24,739 bases of DNA. Source: Ophiothrix spiculata. Lineage: Eukaryota; Echinodermata; Ophiuroidea; Amphilepidida; Ophiotrichidae. The stretch lies in assembly GCA_000969725.1 (NCBI GenBank), contig JXSR01S048713.1; one strand, given 5' to 3'. The notes beneath the pieces were generated by a model that did not search any database, had not been told where the DNA came from, and saw nothing but the letters and a program-made list of their open reading frames with translations. Below are positions 9,401 to 18,400 of this stretch, in pieces. Each line of letters begins with the position of its first letter. Within the stretch, counting starts at the first letter, position 1. Made by a program: the position numbers and the translations under genes.

Positions 9401-12400
9401 GTTCCAGAATATCAGTTAAGATATTCTATTTAGGCGGTGTTCTGGAAAAGCATGATCGCTGATGAAAACATGTAAAAGTATGTAAGTGCTCCCCTCTCAC
9501 CTGGTCTTATCATTTTAAAGTGATTTTTGTCTCACAACTGAAATTTTCATGAAGAGACGTATAAACATGTATAGCATTTCAAATTTCTGTCCGGCATCTG
9601 CAATTTTTGTCCGGAGTAAATCTCCAAAACTGTATACCCTACGTAAATAATATTTGGTGACTGGGTACATAGGCATGGAGCCGAACTGGTTTTTCCTATG
9701 TTTTGGATGTTAGAACAGCTCTGATTAATATGATAGAGTACACTTTAAAGGGGCAATTCATGATCCACTTTTCACATTCAAGGTCACCTCTATCAAAATT
9801 GAGTTTCTTAGCCTATAAGAATCTTCAACTGGTATATGTTGCGATCCCCAAACCATTCTTTCCTATGTGCTTGCATTTTTGAGAAAAGTGAGAAAATTTG
9901 TCATTTTCTAATTATTGTTAGGGCCCCGACAGCAATTACAACACAGTAGCCTATGGGGATTTTCAAAATGCTGAAAAGCTTGTAACTTGGAAACGAATGG
10001 TCGGAATCAAGTGAAATTTTCAGGATATATTTATGTAGTACTCTTCTTTGTATTTAGCTAGAAAAGAAGCAAGGTTTTTGTCACATCAAAATCATGAATT
10101 GCACCTTTAAGGTAACATTTAATTATGGTTTAGGCATGTAGCCGAACTGGATCAGCAACAATTTATTTTTCATATGTGCCCCGTCATATCAAAAGGTACC
10201 TTACGGGTCCCAAACTGAAAATTTATTTTTTGGTCTCATCTGAAAGATTATAAATTAAGCTTTCAAATGACACCTTGCTTTTGGTTATTGGATGTTTGAT
10301 TGTAAAGTTACATCCACATTGGTAAAAGGCAACAGGCTGTTTCAGAAAACTATAGTTCTGAGAAAATCAAGTTTAAAGTTTCTGTACTTGTAAAACTTGA
10401 ATGGATTTTTATCTTGGTTTAAATTAAAACATTTGTCTTATGTATTTGGATGTTGAAACCTGATTAATATGATAGAATACACTTGAAAGGTAGCGTTTCT
10501 TTATGAAATTAGAAATTCGACCTTGGTATAGTGATTTTTTACTATGCTCAGCTTCAATGGCTCATATCTCGTAGTTTACTATGCCGACCTTAAGGTACTT
10601 TAGATATGATGGGGCACATTTTACACTTTTTGGCAAGAATAAAAACTTATGTTTGTTGAAATGCATTTTTTAATGTTTTATCTTCTTGGCCATAATAAAA
10701 ATACATTATGTTACTCATTTTCCCCCAATAATCGCCCATAATTGTTAAGTTTTTGTTTGTTGAAATGTATTTTTTAATTTTTCATTTATGGCCATCATAA
10801 AAATAAATTATGTTACTCAAAATGTATTTTTTATTTTTTAGCCAGAATAAACAAGTAATGCTTGTTTGAAATGTATTTGTCAATTTTGCATTTTTTTTGG
10901 CCATAATAAAAATAACTTATGCTTGTCAAAATTTACTTTTAATTTTTTCAAATTTTTGGACAAAATAACCAATTTTGTTTGTCAAAATTAGACCTCAATT
11001 AGGATGAGTTTCATTATGATGATAAAGTAGGCGATCAACAAAGTAGGCGGTCGTTAATACAGGCGAGACTACTTGTTCAAGGACCATCTTGTTAGCTTAG
11101 CATATCACTGGAACTGTAAAACGTATGGTAAGAAAAATTGGTGACATGAAGGGTCTCAGGATAAACTCACTCTGTGAAACTTTTTTTAGGGGTGATCAAG
11201 GTCACTTCAGGTCAAAATGTCATCCAGGTCAAATCTCAATAATGTTCAAAAAGTTGACAAAGGTCATTTAACGGTCATGACCAAACTCATGAACTACATA
11301 GGTGACTCACATAGTTTAAACTTAGTCCATGAATAGCCCTTGACCCAAGGTCAAGATCAGTTAAGGTCAAAAGGTTTAATTGAGGTCAAATTTCCGAAAT
11401 GATCAAAAAGTTGACCTGAGGTCACTTTTTGACCTTATGTCACCAAAGGTCATTTCAAGGTCATAGCCATATCTTATGAATCCTTGACTCTACATTAGCA
11501 ATCCTAGACCTTTGATAGCCCTTGGTTCAAGGTCAAGGTCAGTCAAGGTCAAAATGGAATCACATCGCTAAATACATCCCCATTGGCTTTACATACAAAA
11601 TGGCCTGTCGTCAAAACGAAATCACGCTTCATAATGTATGCGCCCATGTCCTATTGAAAATAGTGCAAACTTACAAGAAACCCTGTGTTCTCTAAAACAC
11701 CAAAAAATTCCTCAAAAATGGCGCAAACAAAATTTTTTCATCATGAATGATTTAATGACAGTCTAATTGGCAGGATTAATCTAAAAATTTGGGCTAAAAC
11801 ACTTATTTTATACAAGTTCTGGAATTAATTTTAGGCAATAAGGGTCACTTTCAGCCTGTCAACAGGCATTCTCAACCTAGCAGACGATGATACACATTTT
11901 ATTTACCGAAGTGGTATCAAATGTCATTTGAGTTCAAATTTCAAAAATGGACAAAATATTGCCCTCGGGTCATTTCAAGGTTATGGCCATAACTTGAGAA
12001 CACTTGACCCCTTCACATGGACCAATCTTCTTTGAACCTTGGTCCCACATGCACCAAACACTCACCAATAAGGTGACCTTTTGTGGATAATAATTTTTTC
12101 TGCTGAAATCCTTACCAACCGCCATCAGACGAGACGTGTGGTTCGCAAACCAACTTGTTAGACCTTATTCTCAAAATGTGCCATATGGATGAACATGTAT
12201 GCATGCAGTTACACAAATCAACTTTTATTTCTACCTTTCATTTCTCCATACTGTGCAGGATACATAAGGATCATCCTTCTTCTGGCAGCATGTTTTTGTT
12301 ACTCAACCAATCCTATAGCCTTTCTGATCCTGTACATAACCAATATTATTCTTGATGGTATGTATATCATATCCTTTAAATTTGTATTAAAGGTACTAAC

Positions 12401-15400
12401 CATGATTCTACATGAGGGGTTAGTTCATTGCACAGCCGGATACTTATTCTTTATTTGTTTCTTTTACCCCATCTCCCTAGGACAAATTGTTTTTCAGCTA
12501 GGGTCCATTCACAAACACTTGTAAGGGGGGCTGTTGTAAAAAGGCAGAAAAAAAATTACCACAAATTTTATATAAATTATATATGTTAGAAACACTTTTT
12601 TGCATTTATTAAAATAAGCACATTTATATTAGCAAATAATTGTAAAAATTAAGGATCAAAATCTGATTTACTTCTAGAGACATTATTTTAAAAATGGAAA
12701 ATATTAAAAATACCAGCCTTAGAAAACAATAAAATGTGTAAGAAATATCACAAGCGATTTCACTACGGAAAGTTACATTTTTACTGCAATTGACGTCAAA
12801 CAAATAGAATCTGAAAGGTAATTTTTAACCTGAAGTTTTTATTTTTGGCCTTATAAAGGAGTAATTTTCCATTTTTTTTTTTGCAAAAAAAACCAACAAG
12901 TTTTAGTCATAAATTGTCTATATCTGAAAAATGTCGAGAGAAGGGTCAATGAGAGTGTATTATTTTTGGTATCAGTGCCAAATTTTACATAAATTTGGCA
13001 AACCAAAACCACAAAAAGTAAAGAGTTTTATATTTTTGCCCTTTTCCCCAAAATATGTTAAAAAGGGTCATATTTGGTCCACAAAAAAAACCCAAAATCT
13101 CTGGAGTAAGATCAATAAGAGTGGAATTTTTTGAATGGGCATCAAATTCTAAAGTAAGCCACTCAAACCTCTGTCACCAAAAACTTCAATTAAAAAGACC
13201 TATCTCTTAGACTATATTTAGAAACACTGTATCATTGTTACTTTTTTTGTTTTTTAGTTTAAATTTAAAACCAAGTGTGTGTGGGTTTTTTATCATTTAA
13301 ACTCATTTCAGAAAGAAATTTCTTTTTTGAGTTTGAACTACAATGTCTTATTCATTATATTGATTTTATTTTGAATATTTAGATATTTACAGTCATGAAA
13401 AAGNNNNNNNNNNNNNNNNNNNNNNNNNNNNNNNNNNNNNNNNNNNNNNNNNNNNNNNNNNNNNNNNNNNNNNNNNNNNNNNNNNNNNNNNNNNNNNNNN
13501 NNNNNNNNNNNNNNNNNNNNNNNNNNNNNNNNNNNNNNNNNNNNNNNNNNNNNNNNNNNNNNNNNNNNNNNNNNNNNNNNNNNNNNNNNNNNNNNNNNNN
13601 NNNNNNNNNNNNNNNNNNNNNNNNNNNNNNNNNNNNNNNNNNNNNNNNNNNNNNNNNNNNNNNNNNNNNNNNNNNNNNNNNNNNNNNNNNNNNNNNNNNN
13701 NNNNNNNNNNNNNNNNNNNNNNNNNNNNNNNNNNNNNNNNNNNNNNNNNNNNNNNNNNNNNNNNNNNNGCGCGGGTCACTTATACACATATGTGTCTACT
13801 ATCTCGGGCTGTGACACAGACTAATATATAGGGTGCCTTCCTAGCAAGCATTTCTCTGTTACTGAAGAACCCATATCACAGATATGCATTCAAAGAGACG
13901 GACCTATTAAAGCATATGATTCCTTATGAAACATTTTGAGTTCTATATTACATGTAGTGCTTCTTATTCATAAGATTAGTACAAAAAACCAATTCCCACA
14001 GACTAATAAACCCGGAAATAAACCCATACACTGCATTTTCATATCTGTGCAATTCATACTCAACTTAAAACACCAACTGATCAGGGGTTGCCTTTACACT
14101 TTTAAATCCACAGGACAGAAGGAGCAGTAAGTCTCAAAATCCACAGGTCCTTCACTAAATTTACAGGTCCTTCAGAAGGACTTCTAATTCAAAAATCAGT
14201 GACTACCTAAAAAATGATCGGACCGAAGGACCATCTCATTGCTGAACTGGTCGGTCCTTCCGAAATTCTATCGGTCGGGACCGACGGTCCGACGGTAAAG
14301 TCGAACCCTGAGTGATGGCTTAATGACTGCTGAAAAATATACCCTTTCCTCCACTAAATGTGATCTGTTCTGAGTGAAAATGTACCCTTTCCTGCATTTT
14401 TACTCATTGATGATAACAAGTTTAGATAAAGTGTCCCCCCTCCCCAGGATATTGGCTACACAGCATAAAAGGGCATTCCAATCTTTATCAAAATCCTTTG
14501 AACTTGAAGCAGGAGAATTTTGTTTATCCTATTAATTTGAAGCAGGGGGTAATGATGTGCTGCGGAAGTAGTTCCATAATTTCTTGCATAACTATCCCAA
14601 CATGTGTGATCTGGTTCCAAACAAATTATAATACCGATTATAGTACCATTGATCACACAATGGACGTAACATACAAAAATCAGATCATCTTTTTACTTCT
14701 TTTTTCTACTCAAACTGTAACGTCCTGAACTATATGAAGACTCTTTTTCAAAACACCCCGGCTTGATACGGCTAACTTTTGCTTCACTGGGTTCAATTTA
14801 TTATTCATAGATGTAACGTATGGTAAAAAACACCACCTGATTTGTCTGGAACCAGTGAAGCATCCTTCATAATTTGCATACATTATGATGTGTCACCTGA
14901 AAAAACACAGTGGCATTGTGTTGTTGTTTCTTAAATATTAATGTGCAGCTCCACTTTTTTTTTTCTCCTTTTCAGTTTGATGTAGTAATTGATTGCATAG
15001 GAAGGGCGATGCTATGGAGCCGATTATATGCCGTAAGTAGCCCGATCCATAGGACCTTTGTTTTTTCGGCGATACTATCCACAATATAAATCCACTATCT
15101 TATCACATTATAATCCATCCACTTACTACTAGAAAACCCTGAGTTTTGGATAGCCCACTGATCTCACCCGGGGTAGGTAGTAAGTGGCTTTCTCAGATCA
15201 TTGGACTTGGTAGTTATATCCCTCATTATGGTTTGTTTCACACAAAAAAACCAAGGGTTCTAATAATCAAACTATGCCGTAAGTTGATTATTTAAAGATT
15301 TGAGACCACAAAATGTTTCTACTAAAAATTGCAATTGTTTGCTATTGAATTTTAAATGTTTGTTTACTGAAGTCAAAACATTGGGCAAATAATTTGATTC

Positions 15401-18400
15401 TTCGATGACACAGTCTTAAAGTGATTTGCATTGACAATTTTCAGAAATATTTAACATACTGATGTATTAGTCCTTTCTTGGCATCTTATTTTTGTTCTAC
15501 ATGATATTAATAAAATATATAAGAAACCAAGAGCATTACATTTTCGGAAATCATATTCTTAGAAATATAAAATGTACTTCAGTTTAAGTAAAGAACTTAT
15601 ATGCCAGTAAGGCAAAAAAAAAAAGGGTTGTTTCTGGTAACATGCTTGAAAAGTACAATATGATATGCGCTTTTTTACTTTTCAAAAATGCAATGCGATA
15701 TGCTATTTTTCTTTTTTTTTTACCAAAAATGCAGAAAAAAACCCACATTAAAACAATGCTCTTGGTTTCTTATATATTTTATTAATATCATTATTAACCA
15801 TAAAGTTTTGTGTGTAACTTTAGCCGCCCTTGGTGTCTCTTTCATGTTCAATTATACAACATGCGACTTGTTTTGTTGCATCTTTGTTTGTTTTTATGCA
15901 AGTCTCCAGTAAGCTTTTTTACAGAATTGTTTTATTTATCAACAATAAGATTTTTTTGTTACGAAATACAAATATGCGGTAAATATGTAACTTAACAGAA
16001 ATGCGCGCCCGTTACCAGAAACAAACTTGTTTATTTTTTTAGCCTTATCTATTTTTTTGAGAATGTGCAGCAAAAATGCTCAAACAACAGTATGTTAATC
16101 GTAAAGACATGTGAACAAACAATATAAGCTCAACAAAAACTATGTTTTTAACTAAAAATTGTGAAAAATTAAAATATAACCCGTAGCTTTTATCCACACA
16201 GATGTCATGATTTGAAGTGTATGAAAGATTGAAACAATCAAAGTTTTGTCTTCTAATGAAAGCAAACAGTATTAAGTTCGAGAAAGTTTAAAATGGTATC
16301 CACAAATGACGCCAAAGAGATTAAAATGTGTGTAAAGTTTAAACAGTCAAAGTTCTTTCTACCAATGATGAAAAATGATATACTAGTATACAAATATTAA
16401 GTACTTATGAGTGTGATGGTAAAAATATACTATCCCGAATTGAAAGATTGATTGTTCCATTTCACAAGCCGATAGGCGAGTGAAATGGAACAATCAATCT
16501 TTCAATGAGGGATGGTATATTTTTACCATCACATGAATATAAGCAGTTAATATTTGTTTTATATAACTCATCTATAGATTATAGTCATTTGATAAACACA
16601 TTTAAACTACTGCACTTACCCATTTTACATACATGTAGCAGAATAGGTCCCTACTGTACACTGTAGTTTTGATATACTATCAAACAGATGACAGTGATAG
16701 TAAAGACTATCAAACGGATGATAGTGATAGTAAAAATGACAAATGGTCATGTGTTACAATCTTACCAATCAAATGACTAGAATCTATGGATGAGTTATAT
16801 AATATAAGATAACAAATTGTTTAAAGAGTGTGTGAGGCTAAATGTGATGGCTCACCCCAAAAGGGGAACTTTGCAGATGATATCGATTTTTTTCATTTCA
16901 TCTGTTGCAGCATTTCTTAAGCTAAAGAATGACACTTTACTTGTTGAAATTGATCAAGGCGATCAAATTTTACAACAGAAAATCTGCTGGAAATTCTTAT
17001 TATTTTTCATGGCCTATTTTCACCAGTTTCTTGAAAAGTGTTCTGTAGCAAAGTCCCCCTTTTTGGGGTGAGTCATCACAAATAGTGAAAGTTTTATCTA
17101 CTGATGATTGCATATAGTTTATTGTGTGAAAGATTTAAACAGTTAAATAGTTTTCATTGTGAAGATGAAAACAATAAATCTTATTTTATCTACTGATGAT
17201 AGCAAACGGTTTTCTTTAACCAAATTACTATTTTTCATACCTGCAATATCTACAATAAAGGAAAACAATGTTAGTACTTTTTACATCTCAATGATTTTTC
17301 AAGATTTCCCTACTTCCCTGGCTTAAATCCCTGCTTAATGTTGATTCCAATACAAGTGCCATCATCATAGGCGGCGGAAGCAGGGGGGACATTTCCCCCT
17401 AAATTTCACAAGGGGGTGGACCTACCCCCTCAAAAAAATAAAGAACAAAGAAAGAAAATGAAAGGAAATTGAAATTTTCCCTTTGTTTTGTTAATTTAAA
17501 TGTAAAAAATCAAAAAAAAATTGCGTGCTTCAGGTGCATTTTCAGATATTGTCAATTTTCAGTAAAAGTTTGTGATTTTTGCGCAAATTTTAAGTTCTTT
17601 TTACAATTTGTTCCTGAAATTAGCAGATTTGACAGATTTTTTTTCGCACGCTACATGCACATTACAAAATATCACAATTTTCCTCCGGCCATTTTTGCTC
17701 AAAAAAATTAGCCGCCCCCTAAAATTTTAATATTCCACCGTCACTGGCCATCATTCTCTCAGACATTGAAACAGGGATGGAGGGGAGAGGTAGGGAGTGA
17801 ATGATGAATTATCGCAAGTGAGTTGAACATCACTTTTTATCATTGCTACTCCTGTAAATGGTTAAATGGAGCCATAAGAACTTGTCCATTCCAATGACTT
17901 TTTTCCTTGATTGTAGTTGTTTTTGCAAGATTCAGTGATACCCACTAGCCATTTACTCTGATGAATGTTCACCTTTTTACAGTGGGGTAGTTTCATAGCA
18001 TCTTTGGAGTGGTGTGTTTTTGTGTGTACTCACAGTCTTGGAGCACAGTGGAAAGCATCGTTTGTAAAAGCTCCATGGATTGCACAGAAAGTAATGGAGA
18101 AAAGTAAGTTAGAACACAGATTATGGAACACATGGATGATAATCTGCAGTTTTGGTTTGAAGCTATGTTTGTTTCAACAAAGAAATACAGCTTTCAACAC
18201 TGTCATGTCTTTTTGGGCTACGATATTAGATCGATCAAGTAATTTAATCCTCATCCTCGAAGTACAAGCGATGAGTTCAATGCGTCAATGATACCGATAG
18301 CCTCATTAGTCCAGACTAATACAGAGACATGAAGAAACAAATAGCTGGTATGGTTTTCTTGTACTCTTGTGCATGCATCTTGTTACATAAAAAAGTAAAG

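Noticed and set aside
11190-11560. CRISPR-like array
   Set aside because: The repeated word is a 6-base half-site at irregular spacing within a diverged 186-bp tandem unit, in an animal genome; there are no direct repeat/spacer units.
12189-12524. 111-codon frame as a whole gene
   Set aside because: Only 12259-12357 is coding; the rest is flanking intron outside a good acceptor and donor.
13379-13814. Open frames of 128-139 codons on both strands across the N run
   Set aside because: They are made of undefined bases and are artefacts of the assembly gap.
16817-17071. 84-codon plus-strand frame
   Set aside because: No domain, no leader, no splice relation to the gene, and it is in an intron rich in repeats.
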